Shown here piece by piece: positions 47,989 to 55,103 of a DNA stretch of 64,000 bases. The notes beneath the pieces were generated by a model. It had not been told where the DNA came from. It saw only the letters and a program-made list of their open reading frames with translations, and ran no database searches. Made by a program: the position numbers and the translations under genes. The first letter of the stretch is position 1. Each line of letters begins with the position of its first letter. The DNA lies in assembly GCA_963710725.1 (NCBI GenBank), contig CAVQBJ010000008.1:930001-994000 (forward strand), given 5' to 3'. This DNA comes from CAVQBJ01 sp963710725 (GTDB lineage Bacteria; Actinomycetota; Thermoleophilia; Solirubrobacterales; Solirubrobacteraceae).

Positions 47989-48789
47989 ATGGCCCTTTAT
48001 GTGAACACCAACATCTCGGCGATCGATGCCGCGAATAACCTCAACACGACAGAGATGTCGCTTGAGACCGTTACGCAGCAGCTGTCGTCGGGTCTTCGCA
48101 TCAACAGCGCAGCTGATGATGCGGCCGGTCTGACCATCAGTGAGAACCTGCAGAGTCAGATCAACGGCGTCGACCAGGCCAACCGCAACGCGCAGGACGG
48201 CGTCTCGCTCGTGCAGACGGCCGCCGGCGCGCTCGATCAGGTGCAGCAGATGCTGCAGCGCATCCGCGAGCTGGCCGTGCAGTACGGCAACGGCACGCTG
48301 AACAGCACCGACCAGACGGCCATCCAGACCGAGGTCAACCAGCTGCTGTCGGAGATCGAGCAGATCGGCTCGACGGCGCAGTTCAACGGCATCAACGTCC
48401 TGAACAGCGCGGCGACGCTCACCTTCCAGGTGGGTGCCAACGACGGCGAGGTCATCACGGCCTCCACGGTGAGCCTCGGCTCCTCGATCGGCACCATCAG
48501 CCTCGGTACGGCCACGACGCTGAGCTCGATCGATGCCGCGATCAATGCGGTGTCCGGTGTGGACTCGACGTTCGGCGCGGTGCAGAATCGCCTGCAGTAC
48601 ACGATGGCGAACCTCTCCACCTACGAGGAGAACCTCACCTCGGCCAACAGCCGGATCATGGACGTCGACATGGCCACGGCGATGACGACGTTCACGAGCG
48701 AGCAGGTGCTCCAGCAGGCCGGTACCGCGATGCTCAGCCAGGCGCAGAAGCTGCCCGATGCTGTGCTGTCGCTGCTGCAGGGCGCGTAA
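47989..48789 (+). CDS. fliC: Flagellin
   Basis: Filament protein of 266 residues, about the minimum size: it keeps the D0/D1 ends and has only a short middle, so no large variable domain. N-terminus MALYVNTNISAIDAANNLNT and LSSGLRINSAADDAAGLTIS are classical, as are ANRNAQDGVSLVQTAAGAL and, at the C-terminus, ENLTSANSRIMDVDMATAMT with QAGTAMLSQAQKLPDAVLSL. ATG 47989 follows AGGGAGA. Codon use and AT content are slightly higher at the 5' end than in neighbours, usual for a highly expressed gene. Leader hairpins and a 13-bp terminator frame it. Other flagellar genes are not adjacent. Confidence 0.97.
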   Translation: MALYVNTNISAIDAANNLNTTEMSLETVTQQLSSGLRINSAADDAAGLTISENLQSQINGVDQANRNAQDGVSLVQTAAGALDQVQQMLQRIRELAVQYGNGTLNSTDQTAIQTEVNQLLSEIEQIGSTAQFNGINVLNSAATLTFQVGANDGEVITASTVSLGSSIGTISLGTATTLSSIDAAINAVSGVDSTFGAVQNRLQYTMANLSTYEENLTSANSRIMDVDMATAMTTFTSEQVLQQAGTAMLSQAQKLPDAVLSLLQGA

Positions 48790-48812
48790 CCGCCGCCTGA
48801 CCCAACCTTGCC

Positions 48813-48842
48813 CATCGGGCGGCGCCTCGGCGCCGCCCGATG
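48813..48842 (+). terminator. Flagellin terminator
   Basis: Perfect 13-bp stem CATCGGGCGGCGC / GCGCCGCCCGATG with tetraloop CTCG, 23 bases after the stop. No U tract. Such a stable stem also fits a highly expressed, stable mRNA. Confidence 0.8.
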
Positions 48843-49106
48843 ACGGCACCAGACCTCGTCAGCCGTCGCGACCGCTGATGGGACACAAACGCCCCGTGGT
48901 ACCTCCCTGCGCGGGGCCATATACGCCGATCCATCGAGGGACCGGAAGCGGAGACGGGCGGCCTGGTGCCGCCCGTCTCTGCGTTCACAGTCAGCGCTCC
49001 GACTCGAACCGGCAAACGCCGCCGCCCGCGCGGGTGGTTTGCATGTCGCGGGGCGCGCGCGTAGCCTGGAATTCCCCCACCGCACATGACCCGAGGAGCG
49101 TGACTC
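48843..49106. other. Intergenic region with two more perfect hairpins
   Basis: The gene-free stretch between flagellin and the ABM gene is 317 bases. After the flagellin terminator come GAGACGGGCGGC-CTGGT-GCCGCCCGTCTC (48951-48979, 12 bp perfect) and GCAAAC...GTTTGC (49012-49042) with an inner CGCCCGC/GCGGGTG stem. GCCCCG and CGGGGC near 48890-48917 could pair. A small RNA ending at 48979 is possible. The ABM promoter must lie in the last 60 bases. Confidence 0.45.
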
Positions 49107-49427
49107 ATGTTCGTGAGCATCCGGACCTACCGCTTGGGCAAGGGCTCGATCGACGATGTGATGCACCGCGTCGACCGCGACCTCGCCGACGCCTTTGCCC
49201 GAGAGCCGGGCTTCGTCAGCTACGAGGTCGCCCAGACCGGTGACCGCACGGTGGCCTCGATCACGATGTTCCACGAGCGCGAGCAGGCCGAGGCTTCTAA
49301 CCGCCTCGCCGCCGAGTGGGTGTCGCAGGAGCTGACCGACTTCGACGTCGAGCGCATGGGCGTGATGAACGGCGAGGTGATGGTCAGTCGCGCGAGCTCG
49401 GACATCCTCGTGGCGGCGCACCACTGA
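49107..49427 (+). CDS. ABM-like (ferredoxin-fold monooxygenase-like) protein
   Basis: Small protein of 106 residues with the dimeric alpha/beta barrel look of the antibiotic-biosynthesis-monooxygenase group: strand MFVSIRTYRLG, helix SIDDVMHRVDRDLADAFARE, strand PGFVSYEVAQTGDRTVASIT, helix REQAEASNRLAAEWVSQEL, strand GVMNGEVMVSRA. Members include monooxygenases, heme-degrading enzymes and proteins of unknown role; no catalytic residue identifies this one. ATG 49107 follows GAGGAG. Monocistronic. Confidence 0.75.
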   Translation: MFVSIRTYRLGKGSIDDVMHRVDRDLADAFAREPGFVSYEVAQTGDRTVASITMFHEREQAEASNRLAAEWVSQELTDFDVERMGVMNGEVMVSRASSDILVAAHH

Positions 49428-49456
49428 GGCGGCATCGCGCAAGAGCCTGGCCGGCG

Positions 49457-49480
49457 ATTTCTAGAAATTGATTGCTAGTT
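49457..49480 (+). promoter_or_regulatory. AT-rich palindromic operator before a three-gene operon
   Basis: ATTTCTAGAAAT (49457-49468) is a perfect 12-bp palindrome. A second CTAG follows at 49475-49478. It is an AT island about 100 bases upstream of the membrane-protein gene and a plausible MarR or TetR operator. No regulator gene adjoins. Confidence 0.5.
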
Positions 49481-49572
49481 TCGTGCCGCCGGAGTAGTGT
49501 GCCACCGAGGTGCGTCGAGGCTCGGCTGTCGCCGACCGCCAGGCGGCTCGACGCGCACAGAGAGGCCCAGAC

Positions 49573-50238
49573 ATGTCGGTCAGCGAGCGCCAAGCGGGGC
49601 GCGACGCAGCGACGGGTGCGGACGCAAGCGTCATTGCCGATGCGAGCCGCACGAGCGCCGCGACGCTGACCCCCACCGAGGCGTGGTCGCGACGGGTGCG
49701 GCGCGTCGGCGGCTTCATTCAGTTGGCCTTCGCGGCGTTCTGGCTGCTCCGCGGGAGCCTGGTCATCGGCGGGCTGACAGCAGGCGTGCTGATCGCGGTG
49801 TCTGGCGTCACCGCGACCGGCGTGTGTGCCTACGCCATCCGGGTCACCGCCGGCACCGCCCCCCGGCCCACCAGTCCCGAGGCCAAGCGGATCGAGCGGT
49901 CCGTCACCGTCGCCACCGTCATCGAGCTCGCCGCGGCATTCGTCCTCCCCGCCATCGTCATCGCCACCGGTCACTCCGACTGGGTGCTGCCGTCGATCGC
50001 GATCACGATCGGGCCGCTGCTGCTGTGGCTCGACCATCTCGTCGACATCCCCCGGTACCGACCGGTCGGCTGGGCGCTGACCGTCGGACCGCTCATCCTC
50101 GTGGCCACGATGTCGGGCACGCCGCTCGTCGCCACCACCGGCATCGCCGCCGGCCTCCTCCTGCTCGGTACCGCCACGGCCGGCTTCCACGACCTCGCCG
50201 GGGTCCAGCGACGAGCCCGGCCGGCGGCGCCTCGGTGA
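49573..50238 (+). CDS. Multi-pass membrane protein
   Basis: Unrecognised integral membrane protein of 221 residues from ATG 49573. Residues 1-45 are hydrophilic. Six hydrophobic segments follow, among them FIQLAFAAFWLLRGSL, AGVLIAVSGVTATGVCAYAI, VTVATVIELAAAFVLPAIVI, WVLPSIAITIGPLLLWLDHL and GIAAGLLLLGTATAGFHDLA. There are no transporter signatures. Its stop overlaps the GTG of the epimerase by four bases, and the operon continues with a cupin. The palindromic operator upstream probably controls all three. It may act with the epimerase and cupin on a small-molecule stress or carry an unrelated role. Confidence 0.65.
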   Translation: MSVSERQAGRDAATGADASVIADASRTSAATLTPTEAWSRRVRRVGGFIQLAFAAFWLLRGSLVIGGLTAGVLIAVSGVTATGVCAYAIRVTAGTAPRPTSPEAKRIERSVTVATVIELAAAFVLPAIVIATGHSDWVLPSIAITIGPLLLWLDHLVDIPRYRPVGWALTVGPLILVATMSGTPLVATTGIAAGLLLLGTATAGFHDLAGVQRRARPAAPR

Positions 50239-51323
50239 GCGGCGATCGACTACACGTGGTGTTCGGGACGGGGCAGGTGGGACGCGCCCTGGCCGCACAC
50301 CTGACCGAGCGCGGATTCCCGGTCCGGGCCGTGTCGCGGACCCGACCGGCGGTGATGGCCGACGGGGTGCAGTGGCGGTCGGCCGACGCGAGCGACCCCG
50401 CGGCCGCGATCGAGGCCGCCGAGGGCGCATCGGTCGTCTACCAATGCCTCAACGCGCCGTACGCGAACTGGCCCCAGCGTTTCCCCCCGCTGCAGCGTGG
50501 AGTGCTCGGCGCGGCCGAGCGCACCGGCGCGCTCCTGGTCGGCCTGGAGAACCTGTACGGGTACGGCCCGATCGGGGGGACGCCGATGACCGAGGATCTC
50601 CCGCTCGCCGCCACGACCGTCAAGGGTCGCACCCGCGCGGCGATGACCGCGGAGTTGCTGACCGCCGCGCAGGCTGGGCGGGTTCGCGTGGCCATCGGAC
50701 GGGCGTCGGACTTCTTCGGTCCCGGCGTCACCGAGACCACGCTCGGCGAGCGCGTCTTCGCCAACGCGCTGGCCGGCAAGCGCGCGGACTTTCTCGGTAA
50801 CCCGGATCTGCCCCATACCTACAGCTACGTCCCCGACGTGGCCGCCGGTCTGGCCACCCTGGGGACCGACGAGCGCGCGGTCGGCGGAGTGTGGCACCTG
50901 CCCGGCCCGGAGACCGTGACGACGCGCCACGTCCTGGAGCTTCTCGGCGGCGAGGTGGGACACCCGGTCGGCGTTCGCTCGGTGCCCAAGCCGGTGTTAC
51001 GCGCCCTTGGACTGTTCAACCCGACGATCCGGGCGCTCGCCGAGATGGCCTACGAGTTCGATGAGCCGTTCGTGCTCGACACCTCCAAGTACGAGGCCAC
51101 GTTCGGGACGGCCGGCACGCCGCTGGCCGCGGCGATCGCCGCCACGGTCGCCTGGTACCGAAGCCGCGCCGGCACCCCCAACTCGCGACAGCAAGGACGG
51201 ACCTCATGGCCGACACCGACACCGACACCCGCCTCAGCCCCGACGCCGAGTTCCGACCGTTCGTCAACCCGGCCACCGGAGAGTGGATCCAGTTCACAGC
51301 CTCGGACGGCGACGAGGACGTAG
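50235..51323 (+). CDS. NAD(P)-dependent epimerase/reductase (extended SDR)
   Basis: Extended or atypical SDR of 362 residues starting GTG 50235. Rossmann start LHVVFGTGQVGRALAAHLTE, substrate region VYQCLNAPYANWPQRFPPLQ, LENLYGYGPIGGTPMTEDLP, IGRASDFFGPGV, and YVPDVAAGLATLG. The canonical YxxxK is not obvious; GRTRAAMTAE occupies that region, which is typical of atypical or NmrA-like members. Normal homology ends near ATVAWYRSR (position ~51170). The frame then runs another ~45 residues of Pro/Thr/Ser-rich sequence across the cupin start, a 118-base overlap, probably because the ancestral stop was lost. Confidence 0.8.
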   Translation: MSGDRLHVVFGTGQVGRALAAHLTERGFPVRAVSRTRPAVMADGVQWRSADASDPAAAIEAAEGASVVYQCLNAPYANWPQRFPPLQRGVLGAAERTGALLVGLENLYGYGPIGGTPMTEDLPLAATTVKGRTRAAMTAELLTAAQAGRVRVAIGRASDFFGPGVTETTLGERVFANALAGKRADFLGNPDLPHTYSYVPDVAAGLATLGTDERAVGGVWHLPGPETVTTRHVLELLGGEVGHPVGVRSVPKPVLRALGLFNPTIRALAEMAYEFDEPFVLDTSKYEATFGTAGTPLAAAIAATVAWYRSRAGTPNSRQQGRTSWPTPTPTPASAPTPSSDRSSTRPPESGSSSQPRTATRT

Positions 51324-51796
51324 TCCGCTTCAGGTGGCGCAGCAGGCCGGGCGGAACGATCACCGAGCACGCGCATCCCCACCAGGAGGAGCGCTTCACC
51401 ATCGAGTCCGGCGAAGCCCACTTCACCGTCAACGGCGGGGAGCACGTGGTCGGACCCGGCGAGACGATCGTGGTGCCCGCGGGTGCGCGTCACTCGGAAT
51501 GCAACCCCGGGTCGGTGGAGATCGAAGGCATGGTCGAGCTGCGCCCGGCGCTCCACACACGGGAGATGCACGAGGCCTTCGCCGGTCTGGCCGCCGAGGG
51601 CAAGACCAACGCCAGGGGGGCGCCGAGGAACCCCCTCCAACTCGGCGCCACCGTCTGGCACTTCCGCCGCGAGAGCCGGGTGACGTCGCCGCCGGTATGG
51701 GTGCAGAACCTCATGCTCCCGCCGCTGTCCGCGCTGGCCAGGGTCCTTGGCCTGCGCCCGTACCACGAGCGCTGGGACACCCGGATCAGCGACTGA
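51206..51796 (+). CDS. Cupin-domain protein
   Basis: Small beta-barrel protein of 196 residues. Cupin motif 1 is GGTITEHAHPHQEERFTIES with G and metal ligands (His-x-His-x4-Glu style: HAHPHQEE); motif 2 is GPGETIVVPAGARHSECNPG with the last His ligand. Metal binding is therefore likely. The C-terminal ~85 residues (LHTREMHEAFAGLAAEGKTN; SPPVWVQNLMLPPLSALARV) are helical and may pack on the barrel or the membrane. Start ATG 51206 follows AAGGAC, inside the 3' extension of the epimerase gene. Third gene of the operon. Substrate unknown: cupins of this type include dioxygenases and storage-like binding proteins. Confidence 0.85.
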   Translation: MADTDTDTRLSPDAEFRPFVNPATGEWIQFTASDGDEDVVRFRWRSRPGGTITEHAHPHQEERFTIESGEAHFTVNGGEHVVGPGETIVVPAGARHSECNPGSVEIEGMVELRPALHTREMHEAFAGLAAEGKTNARGAPRNPLQLGATVWHFRRESRVTSPPVWVQNLMLPPLSALARVLGLRPYHERWDTRISD

Positions 51797-51933
51797 GCGC
51801 AAACGCGACGCGATCGTAGCGATGGCGGCGCGCGCCGACCGCTCGCCGCGCTGCTGAAGGATGCGCACCTTCTCGGAGCAATCCGCCGCGGTCGCGTCTC
51901 CTGCCGGCCTGCGTCGGCGCCGATGTCCAAGAC

Positions 51934-53031
51934 ATGGGGTCATTCGGATCGCGCGAGTCCGCGCTCCCGCGCGGCGTGGTTCACTCGGGTCTTCCGCAGC
52001 AGGACGTCGAGCTGCTGCGGCGACTGCTGGTCGGTGGATATCTCGCGGCGGCCGGGACCGCGGCCCTCGCCCTGTTCATGCCCGGCGCCGACCGGGGCAA
52101 CAAGGGCCTGCTGGCGGTCGCTCTGGCGGCGCTCGCGACTGCGGTGCTGTGCGCGCTTGGCCGGCGGCTGCCCCAGGTGGTGATCAAGCAGATCGGCTTC
52201 TCCGGCGCGATCCTGCTCTCAAGCGCGCTCGTCGTCGTCGCGCGGCCGCTCGGTCCGGCGCCGCTGTACTACCTGTGGCCGGCGCTCACGTGCGGGCATT
52301 TCGGTACCCGCCGCGACGCCATCGTGAGCAGCGCGCTCCTCTGTGTCTGCCTCGCCGCGGCGCTCCCGTTCGCGCACGACGCGCAGGTCCCGCTGGTCAC
52401 GTATGTCTCGGTCGTGACCATCTTCCTGTTCGTCATCGCGGGCTACCAGCGCCAACGCGCTCGCACGAGCGACCTGACGGCGGAGCTCGCTGTGGCGGCC
52501 GGCCACGACGTGCTCACCGGCTTGCCCAACCGTGCCACCCTGGCCGCCGAGCTTCCGCGACGCGTCGGGGAGGCCGACCGGCTCGGACGGCTGCTCGGAC
52601 TCGTGTTCATCGATCTCGACGGGTTCAAGGCGATCAACGACGGCTACAGTCACACGGTCGGCGATGAATTGCTGCAGGCGGTGGCCGACCGCCTGCTCGG
52701 CGCCGTCTCGCGTGCGGACCTCGTGGTGCGCCACTCCGGGGACGAGTTCCTGGTGCTCGCGCTCGTCGAGAGCCGGCGTGAGCTCGACGGTGTGCGGCAG
52801 CGCGTGCAGGGCATCTACGACGACCCGTTCACGCTCAGCGTCGGCGAGGTGAGGATCGGCGGCTCGGTGGGCGCAGCGACCTACCCGGACGAGGCGCGCA
52901 GCGCCGAGGAGCTGCTCACCCGGGCGGACATCGACATGTACGAAGCGAAGCGGCACCGCTCCGGCGCTTCGCGGCGTTCCGCGCCCGCACGCGAGCACGC
53001 GGGCGCGAGACGAGACCTTCTCGCAAGCTGA
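51934..53031 (+). CDS. Membrane GGDEF protein with SGDEF motif
   Basis: Protein of 365 residues. About five or six membrane helices (YLAAAGTAALALFM, LLAVALAALATAVLCAL, AILLSSALVVVARPL, SALLCVCLAAALPF, VVTIFLFVIAGY) precede a GGDEF domain with LTGLPNRATLAAELP, DLDGFKAINDGYSHTVGDEL, and RHSGDEF near residue 268. The first Gly is Ser, a variation found in some active cyclases. The inhibitory position is not RxxD (SRAD is shifted). Activity is likely but less certain than for neighbours. The N-terminus may start at a later codon; ATG 51934 has no strong ribosome site. Confidence 0.83.
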   Translation: MGSFGSRESALPRGVVHSGLPQQDVELLRRLLVGGYLAAAGTAALALFMPGADRGNKGLLAVALAALATAVLCALGRRLPQVVIKQIGFSGAILLSSALVVVARPLGPAPLYYLWPALTCGHFGTRRDAIVSSALLCVCLAAALPFAHDAQVPLVTYVSVVTIFLFVIAGYQRQRARTSDLTAELAVAAGHDVLTGLPNRATLAAELPRRVGEADRLGRLLGLVFIDLDGFKAINDGYSHTVGDELLQAVADRLLGAVSRADLVVRHSGDEFLVLALVESRRELDGVRQRVQGIYDDPFTLSVGEVRIGGSVGAATYPDEARSAEELLTRADIDMYEAKRHRSGASRRSAPAREHAGARRDLLAS

Positions 53032-53104
53032 GCGGCGCCGCAGCCTGCGCCGCACGGACCGCCGGGGGCTGCAGCCCGGCCTCGGCCACAGCCCGCCGGT
53101 CCGT

Positions 53105-53617
53105 CTAGCTCGCGGCGTACTCCTTCTCTGCCTTGTCGAGCTCGCGCTTGAACTCCTTGTTGTCGACGTCGATCTCCTTCTCGGTCGACTTCTCGGCGCG
53201 CGTGAGCGCCTTGTCGAGCTGCTCCTGCAGGCGCGACTCCCCGATCACCAGCAGTGTCGCCTCGCCCGTGTCGATGAGGTCGCCAAGCTCCTTGGCGTCG
53301 CCGCGCGAAATGCCCTTGCGGAAGTGTCCGCCCAGGCCTCCGATGACGCCGCCGACCAGCGCCGCGGGAATGATCGCCGGCGCGGCCAGGACCCCGACCG
53401 CCGCGCCGACGGCGATGCCACCCCACGCGCCGTGCTGCGTCGGCTTCTCGTGCTTCTCGACGTGGACCTTGCCGTCGGCGTCCTTCGTGACCAACGCGAC
53501 GTCATACGTGCCCACGAGCTTCTCCGCGTGCAGATCGAGCAGCGCGTCGTAGTCCTCCTCGGCAGCCATCTTGTCGGCGTAGGTCGCGAGATAGATAAAG
53601 ACCGGTCTATCGCTCAT
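53105..53617 (-). CDS. DUF1269-type protein with glycine-zipper hairpin
   Basis: Protein of 170 residues, ATG 53617 with AGGAG. The DUF1269 layout is clear: strand FIYLATYADKMAAEEDYDAL, a strand pair (TYDVALVTKDADGKVHVEKH), a small-residue hydrophobic hairpin (GGIAVGAAVGVLAAPAIIPA then GGVIGGLGGHFRKG), and DLIDTGEATLLVIGESRLQE. An acidic/basic C-terminal coiled helix follows (EKSTEKEIDVDNKEFKRELD). Members are linked to general stress responses; the biochemical role is unknown. The hairpin may insert into membranes. Monocistronic. Confidence 0.85.
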   Translation of the reverse strand: MSDRPVFIYLATYADKMAAEEDYDALLDLHAEKLVGTYDVALVTKDADGKVHVEKHEKPTQHGAWGGIAVGAAVGVLAAPAIIPAALVGGVIGGLGGHFRKGISRGDAKELGDLIDTGEATLLVIGESRLQEQLDKALTRAEKSTEKEIDVDNKEFKRELDKAEKEYAAS

Positions 53618-53805
53618 ATGAACTCCTGTGTCCTCGGATGGCCGCGCGCCTCCAGCGGGCTCCTTCCGCGGACCAGGCGCGCATGGACCCCGATCCTCGC
53701 CGACCATTGAACGCGCGCCATCCGCCGAGCCCCACGCCCACGATGCGGGTTCCCCGCAGGTCGTGATCGTTGCCCGCTCCCCCTCACGAAGTCGTTGCAC
53801 GAAGG

Positions 53806-54912
53806 TCAGACCCAACCGCGCTCGGCGGCATAGATGACGGCCTTGGCGCGATCCGTGACGCCGAGCTTGGCGTAGATGTTGTGCAGGTGGGTACGCACCG
53901 TGCTCGCCGACAACGCGAGATCGAGCGCGACCTCCTTTGAGACCCGCCCCTCGGCGATGCGCCGGAGCAGGTCCTGCTCTCGTCGGGACAGCGGGCAGGA
54001 CTCCGGAAACCGGCCGCGGACAAATCCGCCGGTCGGAAGCTCGTACATGACGCGGCGCAACGCCGCGGGGTCCATGTGCAGCGCCCGGGCGACGCCGAGC
54101 ATCGCGGCGGGCGAGACCGCCGTGCCGTGCTGGTAGTGCGCCAGCATGTCGGCCAACCGCACGATCGCGGCCTCGCCGGCAGCATCGGCGGCGTGGTGGC
54201 GCTCGATCACCGCCGCGATCGTCGCCGGCAGGCCCCAGCGACGCGCCAGGACGCCGCCGACCGCCGCGTGGTCGACGCCCAGGACGTCGCGTTCGCGCTC
54301 GATCCTCTCCTCGGGAGTGCGGGCCTGCCGGTGCACGCCGCCCGGATAGCCGGGATAGGCACGGGTGAGCACCAGGGTCCCGATGTCGTGCAGCAGGCTC
54401 GTGACCATGAGGCGGTCCCGATGCTCGTACCCGATCTCGCAGGCGATGACGCCGGCCGCACGCTGCGCAGCGACCGCGTGGCGGCGCGAGCGCTCCGCCA
54501 ACGCATCCCATCTGGTCGTCCTGGCGAAGAAGTCGAACGTGGGGGCGCGAGCCACGATGCCCTGTACTCCCTGGGGCGACAGCCGCTCCACTGCCGCGAC
54601 CACGCTGTCGATCGTGCCGCGCGCACCGACGCCGGCGTGGTTCGCGACCCGCATGACCGCGATCGTCAACGCCAGGTCGGACTCGGCGGCGGCAACGATC
54701 TCGTGTGCGCACCCACCATCCGCCACGAGCGCCAGCGCGCGGCTGCGCGACTGCGCCAGCGCCGGCAGAGCCTCGAGCTCCGCGATCGCCTCGCTCAGGC
54801 GACGACCGTGGCCGACGTGCAACTGGCGAGGAGCCACCGCGCCGTCCGCGTGCGCGGCGGACGCCCTGACGGATCGAGGGGCCAATGGCACGGCGCTAGC
54901 GCTGCTGGTCAT
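53806..54912 (-). CDS. HDOD domain fused to LuxR-type DNA-binding domain
   Basis: Regulator of 368 residues from ATG 54912 (another ATG at 54948 is possible). Residues ~45-265 form an HDOD domain: LPALAQSRSRALALVADGG, DLALTIAVMRVANHAGV, and SLLHDIGTLVLTRAYPGYPG with an HD-like pair. HDOD proteins usually relay signals rather than hydrolyse nucleotides. The C-terminus (~300-365) is a LuxR/GerE helix-turn-helix: LSRREQDLLRRIAEGRVSKE, then LSASTVRTHLHNIYAKLGVT. This combination makes it a DNA-binding output protein. It is divergent from the GGDEF-EAL gene with ~150 bases between them, so it may regulate that gene and itself. Confidence 0.87.
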   Translation of the reverse strand: MTSSASAVPLAPRSVRASAAHADGAVAPRQLHVGHGRRLSEAIAELEALPALAQSRSRALALVADGGCAHEIVAAAESDLALTIAVMRVANHAGVGARGTIDSVVAAVERLSPQGVQGIVARAPTFDFFARTTRWDALAERSRRHAVAAQRAAGVIACEIGYEHRDRLMVTSLLHDIGTLVLTRAYPGYPGGVHRQARTPEERIERERDVLGVDHAAVGGVLARRWGLPATIAAVIERHHAADAAGEAAIVRLADMLAHYQHGTAVSPAAMLGVARALHMDPAALRRVMYELPTGGFVRGRFPESCPLSRREQDLLRRIAEGRVSKEVALDLALSASTVRTHLHNIYAKLGVTDRAKAVIYAAERGWV

Positions 54913-55103
54913 CACGGTGTGGATCGACGCGGGCCGGCGTCCATCCATCCCCGATCTGCGGTAAACCGGTTGCCGGAGACGCTCCAGACGGCGCCTGATG
55001 CTGCGATTTGCCGGACTCCGGCCGCGAGACCGGGACGAACAGGCTCTACGACGCAGTGGCTACAGGGCTTTAGGCCAACTGGCGGCGAACCGACATAGAC
55101 CGC

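Noticed and set aside
47566..48849. Long minus-strand frame opposite flagellin
   Set aside because: Antisense to an unmistakable flagellin; the small acidic peptide gene nearby lies in a different frame.
48880..48920. GGGACACAAACG resembling part of the GEMM c-di-GMP riboswitch
   Set aside because: The second helix and the conserved receptor bases do not follow, and it lies downstream of flagellin rather than before a gene.
48995..49015. Minus-strand GGTTCGAGTC resembling a tRNA T loop
   Set aside because: The T stem does not pair and there is no acceptor, D or anticodon arm around it.
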